Part shown: positions 1-32,009 of the stretch, one piece after another
Layout: the number at the start of each line of letters is the position of its first letter
Numbering within the stretch: the stretch's first letter is position 1
Source: Chaenocephalus aceratus
Taxonomy: Eukaryota; Chordata; Actinopteri; Perciformes; Channichthyidae
Length of the DNA stretch: 64,000 nt
NCBI GenBank assembly: GCA_023974075.1
Contig: CM043800.1
Coordinates: forward strand, 27,744,952 to 27,808,951
Direction: 5' to 3'
Notes under the pieces: generated by a model
What the model was told of the DNA's origin: nothing
Databases searched by the model: none
Seen by the model: only the letters and a program-made list of their open reading frames with translations
Made by a program: the position numbers and the translations under genes

Positions 1-18879
<18,879 letters not shown>

Positions 18880-20120
18880 CACGCACCGACAGTACAACCT
18901 GCGCCATGGATTTCTGCGCTTTTCCCAATCCTCTGCTTGTTGTGTCTGGTTTCATTCATTTTGGTTGAGCACATCTTCGGGCAAAACAAAAAAGAGAATC
19001 AGCTTTTGTTTGCAAGGAAAAGCATCAAGTGCCACTCTGTGTATTCTTCTACACTACATCCAACACTACAACCAGAAGTTGTGAAAAAGAGGATCGGACT
19101 CTCTGACAGACACTCACAACAATTGACAGAAGAGAGATGCACTATGGGAGCTGCAGTCCAGGTCAAAGTGGGGTTACGGAGTTTCTGAGGAGAAGGAGGA
19201 CTTTGAAGATTCCTCAATGTTTTTCACTAGATTTCACTTTATTGTTGTCTGCCTTCTTCTCTCCTCACCCATCTGCAGTCCTACCTCTCTCACCTACTCT
19301 TAAACTACTGTTCCTCCATGAAACCTTCAATTTTCCCGTCCTCATTGAATACAAAAGAATATTGAAATGTTTTTGTTAGTATACTTATGGAGATCTCTCC
19401 ACACAAAGAATTGCGTAAAGACAATCAAAGCCTTTTTCTAATATTTCTTGTGTTATTTGTAAAGTTGTATCACTTCCCTTCTCCTTAATCGCCAAATGCT
19501 AAAAAAAAAAAACTGTTGGCAAGAAACAAAACAGTATACCTAGCAGCCTATGGTTTGCCCTATAAGGTATTACTTTTAGCTTTCAGAAAAAATATACAGT
19601 TTGTTTAGTTGTTCAAACTAAATGTTTTTAACCACCTAAATCAGAGCTGAATACCCTGAGGTTAGATATGAGTCACTGCCATGAAATTGTAAAAACTAAA
19701 ATGAAACAAAAAAAGCTTTTAAGAACTTTAAGCCATGTATTTCCTATTTTAATAGACATATCCAGTTTGTACAACTCACTCTCACTCTTTTGTCTCTCGG
19801 CGACAACAGAGCTCATGTACTGCAAAACTACAATCTTCACCTCAGCTGCAAACACAATGTCCATCTGCGATGAAGACAGAACCATGCAGCACCCACCTTT
19901 ATGTGTACATTTCACACTCCACCTCCTTTTTGTTTGATTGCTAGAGTAAAGACACTGAGTCATTGAAGCGTTGTGAATGTGTGAAATGGGAAAGACGGAC
20001 AAAATCGGATCTGATTAACACTTGAAGGAAGGAGGCGAAATGCTTTGTAAGTATAGTCGTCTGTCTGTGCTGTAAATGAGGCTGTGTTAATGTGTACATC
20101 AGGTTTATGCTGTACATCAT

Positions 20121-20242
<122 letters not shown>

Positions 20243-20325
20243 TTTGAGACAAGTGTGTCAGGCTACATACATTATTAGCAGTGTTTACTTGTTCACCACT
20301 ATTCCATAATTGTGCAAATTTGTAA

Positions 20326-20331
20326 AATAAA
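20326..20331 (+). terminator. Candidate ephb6 polyadenylation signal
   Basis: AATAAA about 1.45 kb after the ephb6 stop, in AT-rich context, with no later ephb6 exon in the window. The intervening 18,880-20,325 would be 3' UTR. Confidence 0.55.
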
Positions 20332-22285
20332 TGATATGATTTTATTTAATATTTTGCTACTTGTGTTATTTTGTGAGCAAGTGTTTTACCAGCTACTCAA
20401 GTTTATTTTTTATTTAATGAGTATTTCATTAAGCGTTTGGGTAAATATGATTTAGCCTAAGCTAGCATCATCATGTAGGGACAAACATTGAAAGAGATAA
20501 CATGTGAGATACATTTAGTTAATACCAAAGGGGAACAGGACGAAGAGCTATGCTAGCAGGTCTGTGAAACTGTACAGGTGTTTTGAGGTAAATGCTAATG
20601 TTTGCATGCGAACACAAGCTCACAATAACCATGCTAACCCTGCTTTTGTTTAGCAAACTCCTTATGTTCACTATCTTAGTTTAGCTAACATGCTAACATC
20701 TGGTTTTAAGTACTAGACACAAGGTACACTAAGGCTTATAAAAATGTTATGTGTTAAATGTTTTAAGATATTTATGTATATTAAGTATGACCTGATGATG
20801 GCACTGTACAAAGTTAAGTGATGCGCAAACGCACAGCCTTGATGATTCATCCTCTGGAGAACTTTAATTTCAGTTTACCAAATTAAAGTTATCCATCCGA
20901 CAGCTTTCGAGACATTTCCCTAAAAACAAAAACAAAATCAACCTTATGGTGGCGTGACAAGTCCCAGCAAAGTCATTACACTTCATTCTCTGGTGACCAT
21001 GAATGTCTGTAGCCTACTAATGTTTAAAGCAATCCAGTAGATGAGATATTTTCTCTCTGGACAAAAGTTGTGCCAGGCTCTTCCAAAAAGATGCCAAAAA
21101 TAAGTCTTAATGGACCAGGCTCAGCACAACACACATTTTGAACACCTAATTAAATATTAGCAATTGAGCCTTATCTAGTTAACCTTCCTTTGACTGATGG
21201 GTCGGTGCCTAAACACACAAACAAAAGGACAATGTTTCGTAAATGTAATGTTATGTTTAATGAAAGTTTCATGTGGTTAAAATATAAATATATTTATGCA
21301 AGGTCAAAGTATTCATCTACCCATGGGCGTAGGAAGCATCCTGAATGTGGGGGGGACATTTTTAACGGGGGGTGTGGGGGTCCCCCACCACGAAAAAAAA
21401 ATAGATTTCCTGTATTCTGGTGCATTTTAACAGGTGGTTTGATACTTTTATGTGGCTATACTAGCATGAGGAAAATGATGGGTACATTTTGTAATTTCAT
21501 CCAGTAGTAAAGAAAGGAAACATATTTGATTATTAATTCAGAGCCGTCTTTGAATTAATAAAAAGCAGTTTAAATGCCCATTTTTTGTACATTTATATAC
21601 AACAATAAATATTTGTGAGTGCATTGAGAGATATTGTTGTGAAGAGTCATTTATATATAAATCGCAAAATACATTTGTGAATCCTTCTGTGAGCATTTAT
21701 TAATATTGAGACTGATCTGACTCCATACAGATGTTAAGTTCACCTAGGAATGGTATCATTGACTTAAATGTTGCTCTTCTGTCTATATTGGTCATATGAT
21801 GCCCCTTGACTGAAATGTTTCCTGTTCAATATCCCCACTGATTTCCTTACAATTCTGGGATGAGAGTCCACATCACAATTTACTTTAAACTGTCATTTCC
21901 CTTTCATCACTCACCTCAGCATCGGACCTCTCTCCACTGTCCCTGTATTCTGCCTCTGACTCACTCTCAAGCGCCTGGATGTCAAGAGAGGTGGTGAAGT
22001 GTTTTTTTTGTTTTGTTTTTTTGTTTGTTTGTAGCCTTTATTTAACCAGGTGAAAGCCCCTTGAGATCAAAATATCTCTTTTTCAAGGGTGACCTGCAGA
22101 TTCAAGGGTGACCTGCAAAAGAAGTGATAATTATTTATTGAGCAGTATACTCTTTCACATTGAATCATAACAAGTCATACTGAATGTAAATACAACTGAC
22201 TCTAAATTAAGTCCCAGTCTGTGATATTGGACATTTTGAAGACTCAAATTCCCAAGCAGTAGGTAGAATATTAGCTAGTCTATGT

Positions 22286-22847
22286 AAGTGGTTCTCAAAT
22301 GGGGGTACGCGGACCCCTAGGGGTACGTTGGAGTACTGCAGGGGGTACGTGAGATTTATTTGTATGCTAATGAAAAAAATAAAAATACCAATTTTAGGAA
22401 AAGTAAGGAAGTTTGAGCAGTGTGGGTTTTATATTAACAGAGTTACACATATTTCAAAACGCGAAGTGTAATAACTGCAGTGGCCTTCCTGTCACTGAGA
22501 ATGACAAAGCTCCTCAGTGAAGCACAAGCCCATGTTTCTCACTATATTGTAAGTACAACTTATTAAAAAGATCAGTTCAATGCAACTAATGTCGTCTTAG
22601 TGTTATTGCATGATGTTAAAATTGGTTTGCCATGAATTTAGTGATGGATTTTAAACATTTGAAATGTAGCATTTAAGTGTTTCTCAGTTACAAGGTTGTT
22701 GTTTTAATAAATCAGACACCGATGGTGCAGCACTGTGCTGTACCTCTTTATATAGGCATTTCTTCCCTAACAAATTGTTTTTGTGCTGATCATGGCTCAT
22801 TTTTTTTCAAAGGGGGTACATTATTGAAAAAAGTTTGAGAATCACTG
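22286..22847. mobile_element. Non-autonomous hAT-type element
   Basis: The left end AAGTGGTTCTCAAA and right end TTTGAGAATCACTG are complementary, with a perfect 8-bp duplication GTCTATGT at 22,278-22,285 and 22,848-22,855. The interior is 560 bp with no ORF of note. Confidence 0.85.
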
Positions 22848-23524
22848 GTCTATGTAATGTGCACAGAAAATAAATAGTTAACTGAATACTGGGATGAAAA
22901 TTTCCACTCAGTAAAACATAAACACACACAAAAAGCTTCTGAATGATAAGAAGTATAATTAAAACATAATGCACATTATCATTGTTAGAGAGAGTACCAT
23001 AAAGAACTCAGAAAATAATCTCTTATCGAACTGAGGCTCCAGTAAAACACACTGACTGCATCTCTACGTGGACATCATGGTGTTTACATGAGCACAGAGA
23101 GATCGGGTTATTCATGTTCCCTGTTTACATGATAAATACTAGTGTAACGTCCGAGGTGTTAAGGCTTCAATGATACTTCTGTGTAACAAAAACCTAGTAC
23201 TTTTTGGAGCGTCCCAGATAGCGCCTCCGTTTAGTATTGTAGTCACACCACGCTCTCCTTCACCACACCAGGACAGACTGCGCATGCTCACAACACATGA
23301 CCTCTCAACCCAATGCTTACACTAGTAACCTGGCATTTCGATGCCTTTTCTCATCTAAACTATTCAGTATGTGTATCTCTCTATCATGACATAAAGACGA
23401 AACTCCTCTCCAGAAGTGAGACGCTTTTGCCGCCGCCGCCATCACTGTTAACTGCTACCAGCTGATGACTTACTTTCTTCTTTGACATTTTTTTTCTTAT
23501 GTCCGTGTTGTCTGGGGGAGAAAA

Positions 23525-25701
23525 TATGGGATTAGTTTTGTATCATAAAGATAAAGCAACACTTTCTCAGAATAAAGCAAAACTATAGTTTAAAAGAAAA
23601 AAAAACTGAGTCAAGCAAAATAAAATACATTTCTAAAATAAAACTATAAGTTGCAAACAAATCATTTGTGTAATCATGTAAAATATAAGTCTTTTTTCTT
23701 TGTTTTAACATAGGTTTTTGTTTGCAGTTCTTGTTTCTTCTTTCTCAATGATCAGACTTTTGCTCTCGCTGCAGCTTTCTCTTTTGCTCTCCCTCATTTT
23801 TTGTTTGAGATTCTGACACAAACATTCCAGGTGGGCGGGACTTTCAGGGGTGCGTCCCCATTGGCTACTCAGTCTTTGAGTGACAGCCGAGTCCTCCAGC
23901 GATTGTACAGTGCAGGCAGCTGCGGTGCGGTAGCTAGCTGAGCGTGGACAGAAGAACCAGCATTTCAATTATTATAATACTACAAGTGAAGATATATGTA
24001 AGTATTGATCATTTGTGTTGTTTGTCTGTTTCTTTATTGTGTTAAGTGAGAAGTAAAGCTTTGCTATGAAAGTTAGCTTGTGCTACCTTTAGATCCATAA
24101 CAATGCAAGCTAAGTAGCCTAACAGTTAGCTACATAGCTAGCAGTGAGTGAGCGTTCAGACACCGGTGCACACACTAAAACGGACTCGTGTGCCTGACTC
24201 TACCAACAGGTTTTCATGATTCTGTTTAGATATGCAAGTATAAGCCATGATAGCTTATTTTATTAACACGCTAATTTGATATGAAAATCAATGGAGGCTG
24301 AGTTAACTTTAAATTTTTCATTTCCTAAAACATTTATTTTCCTCTCATATTAACAGTGTGGATCATTGAGACAGCGTGGCGTCCTGAGTCTTATCCCGTT
24401 TCCCCACTTCCTCTGAGGGGACAGCACGGAGGGGGGGCATGAAGAAAGAACTGCACCAGCTTCATCCACGCTGGCTTTACTGTTATCACTGGCTCAGTGT
24501 CATTTCATTTGACCAAATGTCTTTACATATACATGTAATAGATTTTATTATTATCCACCTTTTTGTTTTATGTCCTTTTATTTAAAACATTCTTTGAGAC
24601 TTCATCTTCTGGTTCAAATTTTAATAAATGTAATTTGTATAATCACTCTTTTGTCTTTATTCTACATGAAAATGTTAGAGATTCCATTCAAATCTGTTGA
24701 TTATTCATATCTTCCTCAGGCTAGGAATAGTATGTCAAATTTTTAATGCTATGTATATCATTTTCTTACAGGATATAGAATGAAACAACACCGGTTTTAT
24801 CCATTGTGTATGAATGCTTCAGCTCTTCAGACCAACATAGTAAGATGTGAGCGTGTTCCTAATTGTGTTGGTATGCAACCTGGTCTGGTCTGTTTAATAA
24901 AGCAAATCTGCCACTTTTATATTGCAGAATTTGTTCAATTAAAGCAGTCTTTAATTGTTTGTCCTAAACATAGCAATATATGCTTTTGAAATGTAACATG
25001 TCTTAATAATAGTATACACAGTTTATATTGTGTATCACCTTTAGCTTAAAAATACAGATGTGTTTTTTTAATCTATAAAATAAATAGACAGACACTTTAT
25101 CAATCCCAAATTGGGAAATTATTTAACAGCAGCAGTGTGTTCAGGACAGGTATTAAAATATTTAAAGTTGGAATAAAGTATGAACTACACATCACAAGTA
25201 TAATGCACTGCAATCCATAAAATAAGTCCGATATGTTCATGAAAACCCCCCAGGAGACACCAACACTAATGTGGCCGAGTGGACTCCGGAGTTTGCTGCA
25301 TGAGTTGCACTGTATGATCTGTGGTGTAGTGGGCTGTCACTCAAAAGCTGAGTAGCCAATGGGGGGACACCCCTGAAAGTCCCGCCCACCTGGGATGTTT
25401 GTGTCAAAATCTCAAACAAAAAATGAGGGAGCGCAAACGAGAGAGCTGCAGCAAGAGCAAAAGTCTGATCATTGAGAAAGAAGAAACAAGAACTGCAAAC
25501 AAAAACCTATGTTAAAACAAAGAAAAAATACTTATAGTTTACATGATCACACAAATGATTTGTTTGCAACTTACAGTATAGTTTAATTTTTGAAATTTAT
25601 TTTATTTTACTTGACTTAGTTTTTTTTTCTTTTAAACTCATAGTTTTGCTTTATTCTGAGAAAGTGTTGCTTTATCTTTATGATACAAAACTAATCCCAT
25701 A
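23525..25701. mobile_element. Long-inverted-repeat element 1 (2.2 kb)
   Basis: Arms of about 365 bp (23,525-~23,888 and ~25,332-25,701) are inverted copies; the left starts TATGGGATTAGTTTTG and the right ends CAAAACTAATCCCATA. A perfect 6-bp duplication AGAAAA flanks it (23,519-23,524 and 25,702-25,707). Between the arms are what look like transcript parts: a possible first exon ending at GTAAGT near 23,999, an acceptor TATTAACAG at about 24,357, and AATAAA near 24,623. No convincing ORF bridges them. A retroelement tail with TTTATCAATCCCAAATTGGG lies at about 25,090-25,200. The transposon superfamily is not assigned. Confidence 0.75.
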
Positions 25702-27481
25702 AGAAAACATATCAAACCAAGAGATCGTCAGCTTTGATTTTCGCTGTATTAACCATTTCCTGAACATTTGGTGTATGTGCCTTACCTCTGCTACCGGCAT
25801 CGCTTCATACAACAGATCTGAGCTGTCCAACTATGGCAACACTCCTTGAACATGCATGCGCGCTATGTGAGAATCTTACGGTGGCCGCAGGTGCAAACGC
25901 GGAACAACGGCCACAAACACATACATTAGCAGGAAACAGCTGCAAATTCTAAAATGAAAAACAAACAAATCCTGAAAACAAATACAACCAAAAAACACTA
26001 CATTTACAGAAATGATGCAAACTAAATACAACACACAAACCCCGAAAACAAACGCAACAAAAAAATGCTGCAAATACCAAAACGATATGCAAAGTCCAAA
26101 GCACGTACAAATCCCAAAACACATAAAAAAAAAAGAACCATTCCGGAAGTGCTCCAGGCCTCTAGGGGGCGTGCTACGTGGAACAGATTGATGTCTGACC
26201 AGACATAGAGAGAACGAACAAGAGTGCTGCAAATTGAAGCCGGAGGAAACAAAGTTGATCAAAGTGGAAAAAGTCGATATATAAGAAGGTACATTTTGTT
26301 TTTATACAAAGAGCGTCATATATACCCAGCTAGCGTTAGCTTGTTTGGTGAAAGAGCTTGCAAGTCCAGAGACAACATTGTGCACCTAAATGTAACTCTT
26401 GACATCATATAGATATATTAGGTGCAGAGAGGAGTTGGTTTATTGTGCCCCAATGTAAATCCTAATGTGAGAGTTAAATGACGGTCAACAATATAATGTA
26501 CCTTGGTCAGTTTGGATTTATCGTGGCTTTTATTCTTAATTAAAGTGAATTTATTTTATTTCAGTCAGTCATTTGTGGGTATGCAGGTGTGGGACATTCC
26601 AAATGTTCCAAAAGTGAGCACTCCAAGAATCTACAACAGTTTGCCAGGGTAAAATAAAACATTGTCAACATATTATTGTGTGCCACAAGAAGCAGAATGT
26701 TTTAACAGTACAGTAGTTTGAATATATTTGTTGTTTACCTTTATCAGACCTCTCAGGCACCCACAACCAGCGTCTGATTGGGTAAGACTAATTCAAAATG
26801 TAATTATACCATGTAGGTTTGAATTTGTGAACATGAAATCAATAAATACCTTTGTGTGCACTTATTTCCTGGGTAAAAATAGGATGGAGACCAACCCCAT
26901 TCCAGGAAGAGGTCCAGTCTGCCCCGGGTCAGAACAACTTCTATAGGTAAACGATGTTGACAGTTGCATCGTGACACAGTTGTGTGGTGTGTATCTTTAT
27001 TTGTACATGTGTTTGTTTGTATAGCCTCCAATCACAGTGGGTAACATTGCCAGGAAGCAGAACAATTATACTTTCATACATTTCCAAATGACACCCACAA
27101 CATCTTAGTGAAGACGCTACAAAAAACACCCACACATATTTTTCAAAGATCAGATATTGTTTCTTGCATCCATTTCAAATGTTTACAAGGATTGTGCAGG
27201 AGTATGCCAAAAGTGAAGTTTTGAACCCAATGTATTAAAAAAAAACAGGAAGAGGATCGACATCCTTTTGTAAATATGACTGTCATGCATATATTATGTA
27301 TTTGAAAGTCATTATTCAACTGTCTCACTTCTCATTATTGATAGCCAGTCTGAGCCAGAAGACAAAATGGAGCAAAGGCATTAATTGTTACTATTACCAC
27401 TTAATTGTTCTATTCTATACTGTAAATCTTATTACTAGCTTCATCATTTAATATCACAATACATCACTTTGTCTTTCCCAG

Positions 27482-27810
27482 CACAGAACACCTGACTGCG
27501 GAGGACATTGTTGCAGAACTCTCTGTAAAAATAACAAATACATCTTGCAGCAGGTTCAATATGAACAGAGCCAATGTGTGGAATGGAGCAATCCGCGGCT
27601 TCAAAGGTGCCTCATTCGATCCCTCTCATGAGATGTCAGTTAAGTTCACTGATGATGAGGGACACACTGAGGATGGAGGGGACACTGATGGTCCGTGAGT
27701 TCCTGACTCTCCTTATGGAATGCCTGAGAATGAAGAAAACATCACGTCAGCAACTGTTTGTGCCCCATGGCGGTGTGACTTTCCCAGCCGCTCACTGTCT
27801 CAAAATCTGA
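27482..27810 (+). pseudogene. Remnant of G2E3-like (HECT-associated) gene exon
   Basis: After an acceptor CTTTCCCAG the frame from 27,483 reads TEHLTAEDIVAELSVKI, later RANVWNGAIRGFK, ASFDPSHEMSVKFTDDEGH and DTDGP, then stops at 27,696. The next frame continues immediately with REFLTLLMECLR. From memory this resembles the multi-copy fish proteins annotated as G2/M-phase-specific E3 ubiquitin ligase-like, in which GPRREFLTLLM is continuous, so a one-base frameshift is inferred. The copy lies inside long-inverted-repeat element 2 and looks dead. Small spliced-looking blocks at about 26,570-26,650 and 26,880-26,945 may be other exons, but I cannot assign them. Confidence 0.55.
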
Positions 27811-28351
27811 TTCTAAATGTATAATGTTCTCTATAAAGATAGAACTAATACACAATTATGAATGTATAATATAAGCTGTTTTGTGTATTTAATCATGCAT
27901 TGGTCTACAATTTAATGATGGCTTCTACATATTTCACATAAACAGACAATGAATTATGTAGTATTCTAAACAGAGTAGTGTGTTGAATCCTTATTTCTTA
28001 ACAACAATAAAAAAAGGTGAACTTACTGTTGTGTTCAACTTCTGCCACAAACTGTACATGTTTGCCACAGGAGCCACAGAACACTTGAACTGTCCCCATA
28101 TGCTGGCCACAGAAAGGACACAACATGGCGGCCTGAAAAGACATACATTGATGTAGTAAATCCATGTAATCAAGTCAATCAAAAACACACAGTCTAAATA
28201 GTGGTTAGCTAAATCCGTTGAATCTGTGTTCTCTCTCTCTCCTTGAATGTCTTCTCTATATTTGTTCTTGAGCATGTCTAATGCACACTACTATCCTGTC
28301 ATTACTTTGTCCCTCTTCACATGTTGTCACTTCTCTCTCTCTCTTTCTCTC

Positions 28352-28460
28352 TCAATTCAATTCAATAGCTTTATTAGCATGCCCATAGTTACAGGCAATT
28401 GCTAAAGCTCTGTATAGTTGCAACATCTATACACAAATACATACATATAAACAAACTGCT
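28352..28460 (-). repeat. Retroelement tail (TTTATTAGCATG type)
   Basis: AATTCAATTCAATAGCTTTA followed by TTAGCATGCCCATAGTTACA is a common fish LINE 3' end in reverse orientation. It lies inside element 2. Confidence 0.5.
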
Positions 28461-30111
28461 AAGAATTCAAATGTCCTTTTTCCGCGGTACTCACTATGGC
28501 CCGTGTTATTTGCCTGCACTTGATTTGTCATCTCTTTTAACAATGTTCTTCCCTCACTTTATCTTCTCTTCACGTGAAGCTCTCCTCTTCTCAGCTGGTG
28601 TAGTAGTTAGGCACGGTAACGCTAGCTATATAAATATGACGCTCTATGTATCAAAACAAAACTTACCTTCTTATATCTATCTCCACTTAAATGAACTTTC
28701 TTTCCTCCCGATTTCCATCACTCTTGTTCGTTCTCTCTATGTCGCGCCCCCTAGAGGCCTGGAGCACTTCCGGAATGTTTTTTTTTTGTATGTGTTTTGG
28801 GATTTGTATTTGCTTTGGACTTTGCATATCGTTTTGGTATTTGCAGCGTTTTTTTGTTGCGTTTGTTTTTGGGGTTTGTGTGTTGTATTTAGTTTGCATA
28901 ATTTCTGTAAATGCAGCGTTTTTCTGTTGTATTTGTTTGTTTTTCATTTCATTATTTGCAGGTGTTTCCTGCTTATGTATGCGTTTTGGGCCGTTGTTCC
29001 GCGTTTGCACCTGCCGGCCACTGTAGAATCTGCCTTGGTACAAAGTAGCAGTGAAAACATGGTACGGAGTTTCATTAATTTGGGCATTCTCTCAATAAGC
29101 AAGTGGAATGGATTTGATAGTGAAGCACTGACACAGCGCTCTACAAAGTGCGGCGAATGGATAGACCGATTCAAGGACTTTCCACATGGTAAAAGTGAGG
29201 GTGTCTAAACTAATCATTTAAAAAAGTGGGGGGAACTTGTCCCACCCTCATATAATGGCTGTGACGCCCATGCAGCTACCACATCCATCCATGCCAACTT
29301 ATAGAAGAATATGAATTTTTCCCCAGTTTTAGCTTTAATGCAGCTACAAAGTAAATGACAACATTTTCACCTTGATGCGCTGATATCACCTTCACAAAGT
29401 TAAAGAGTGAACTTCGGGTGCTTCAGGTTTCACAGATCAGCAGATTTGAGTAAAATCTGAGTGTGGGATCTGCTGGGATCAGCAGCAGTCTAAGAACAGA
29501 CACCGGTTTCCCGCATGCCCCGCTGTTGCTGATATCACAGCAGATCTGGACTGATAGCAAGTCGCTTACACATTATTCTGCCACTCTGATGTGGCTGGAA
29601 TAGTGCTGTATCTTTCTGTATCAGACTGGAGGGTAGTCTCAATGACAGACTGCTACATTATTTATATGCATGTAAACATTATTTAAAACCCTTGCAACTT
29701 TATTTTGATAACAGTCCCGATCAAGACGTATACAAACACAATAAATATCCAGTGGTTAAAAGTAATTCAGTACTTTTACAAATAGTAAACTTCAGGACAA
29801 TACTGAAGTGCTTTTTAGAAACAAGTTGGTTTGCAACAGGAAATATCCCTTTTACACTTGTGCATTTTTGGACTCAGGGGAAGGAACTGAATACTTTATT
29901 CACCATTGAGAAATATGAGAGTTCACAAGACAGGCAATGTTCCATTTGATATCAAAGTGCAACCAGGACAAGAAAATGCATTTTAAGATTGTGTCGCTTC
30001 GCAGAATATAAATTAATCTCATGTGCAAAAGGATACATTGAGAAACACTAAGACACTGAAAGTGTAAAGGTTAAGTCAAATTTTGGAATCAAAATAAAAT
30101 AATACGTGATA

Positions 30112-30323
30112 CACTGTTGACCATAAAGTTGGAATAATTTTGTTTTCAGACACATTCCTGTTTTAATTGTGATTTAATTTTCGCTGTGATATGTTTGGAA
30201 GAGATTGATCAATAACGTTTGGTGAGGATATGCACTTTATCTATCAAGAATAAATCACATTGTCACAACCATTTCATGAGAACAGGTACAAAATATTTGA
30301 TTCCAACTTTATGGACAACAGTG
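30112..30323. mobile_element. Tc1/mariner-type MITE
   Basis: The ends CACTGTTGACCATAAAGTTG and CAACTTTATGGACAACAGTG are near-perfect inverted repeats flanked by TA on both sides (30,110-30,111 and 30,324-30,325). It is 212 bp with no coding sequence. TA duplication and size fit a mariner-type miniature element. Confidence 0.8.
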
Positions 30324-32009
30324 TATGAATTATTATCATTTATATATTGAATTCTTATTGTATTCATATCATGATCATTGTGTTAAGTCACTATACATTT
30401 ACCAGTGATGCCTGTAATCATTGTTTGCTGGGACTCAAATCAACAAAGTGTTGTGAAAGAAATGCTTGTACGTATTTCCAGAAACAGTAGAGACACAAAC
30501 CACAAAATCATGTTTTTATGTTGTTATTGTTTCTTTATAAAGACATTAACAGAGTGGAGACCACTGGTCTTTATGACACTGCTTAAAGATGGTGCTCCCC
30601 GTCTGGTAAACAGCTATTAACTCCACAACACTACAGTAAATGACGGCCACATCGGCAACCATTAGCAGGGCCTCCTATAGAGTCTCCCTAAATCCTGTTT
30701 ATCCTTTGGCTGACCAGCCTGTTAGTCATGACCTATAAATGCTGCAGCAAAACACCTGCTACATTACATACCAGACAACCAGAGCTGTTTTACAAGTGGA
30801 CTGATTCAGCAGTTTACAAATACTTCGTTTATGGAATCTAAATCTGTGATTGGGTTCAGTCGGGTTATAACTTTTAGAATAAAGGCTGATAATTTCACAA
30901 AAAAATACAATGCACCATTAGCTTTGTTTTCTGCCTTCAGAGGAAAAGTGACATGGTGTTTTCTAACCTTCAAACGATCATTATGGTATTTGTAATGTGG
31001 CAATTACCGTGGTGGTCAACATGTTAAATCATTGTGAATGAAACTAGCTTGTTGTGCCTTTTCGTACAAGATGCAACATGTAACACGCAAAAATCACACA
31101 TCATGTTCAGATTTACTCCACCAAATAATCCCAGATTCACCTCGAGGAATCTGAGAACTAATAGAACAGAAATTATGCAATTTGGCGTGTAAGCATTAAT
31201 ATCAGGTTTAAATTACAAACACGGGTTCAAACATACAAGCTTGCGATTTCCAAACAGGTTCCTTTGAATGGTTCACTTGAAACAATGATTGCAATTTGCT
31301 GATAGTCAGGATTTAGCTGAATTTTCATAGCGGTCATGCAGGTTTTGGTGGGAGTTGGTGGAATGCGGGCAGGCTTGGTGATTACAGAGATATTAGATCT
31401 AGGGACTGGACCATTGTCACTAGGCTTTTAAGGTGAAGGAATACAGCCATTTATTTCAGGTCAGCACAATAAAGGAGTTCCCAGTCAAACGGTGAGTTAA
31501 ACCTTAAAGCGTAACTTTCACTGTGGGATTCCCAACCTGTGGTGAAAGTCTACCTGCTCATTATTGACACACTCTCTCTGTCTTACCTGTCCACTGTTCA
31601 CTCACCCTCCCTCTCCACCTATTCATTCTCAGACCTTCACAGCCTCCGCCCCTATGGCTTGGTTCATATATAATAATGTTAGTGATGCCAAATTCAGTTC
31701 TCCTCAGCGACATTTTACAGGTGTTGTGTCCAACTTTAACAGGGTGTTATGACTGAGGATTACCAGAAGCATAGGAGTAACATTTCTATTGTTTAAGGGT
31801 AAGACTGAGACATTTTCTTCCTTTTTAGTCCTTTATTTGTTCTATTTTTAAACAGTATAACTGAATACAATAATCAATTTCCAAGGACTCAATGATACCT
31901 ATATGATAGTACACTATATTTCATTGTGATTTTTCAACTCACTGATTCTCTCTCTGTGTGTCCTAAACTCAACTTTCCTTTTTTTCCTCCAGTCGGACAT
32001 CAGGTGTTA

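Larger units (their letters stand above)
25877..29025. mobile_element. Long-inverted-repeat element 2 (3.1 kb) with gene remnant
   Basis: The left end TACGGTGGCCGCAGGTGC matches the complement of the right end, TACAGTGGCCGGCAGGTGC. Inverted arms run about 450 bp inward (to ~26,345 and from ~28,600) at roughly 85-90 percent identity; the left arm has an extra ~37 bp near 26,180. A perfect 6-bp duplication GAATCT lies at 25,871-25,876 and 29,026-29,031. The core contains short splice-bounded segments and the HECT-associated exon at 27,482. Superfamily unassigned. Confidence 0.75.
20340..31992. other. Intergenic block between ephb6 and trpv6
   Basis: No host gene was recognised over 11.6 kb. 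It holds a hAT element (22,286-22,847), two long-inverted-repeat elements (23,525-25,701 and 25,877-29,025), a LINE tail and a mariner-type MITE (30,112-30,323). At 21,324 the motif CATGGGCGTAGGA followed by a G-rich stretch, and at about 29,270 its inverted counterpart ending GACGCCCATG, look like ends of a further element family. The remainder, 30,330-31,990, is upstream of trpv6 and shows nothing identifiable. Confidence 0.6.

Noticed and set aside
24780..24989. 69-residue plus-strand ORF inside element 1.
   Set aside because: It has no domain, no repeat of the frame elsewhere and no supporting splice structure; treated as chance.
27690..27700. GTGAGT in the HECT-associated remnant as a splice donor.
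   Set aside because: The sequence right after it continues the protein as REFLTLLMECLR, so a frameshift explains it better than an intron.
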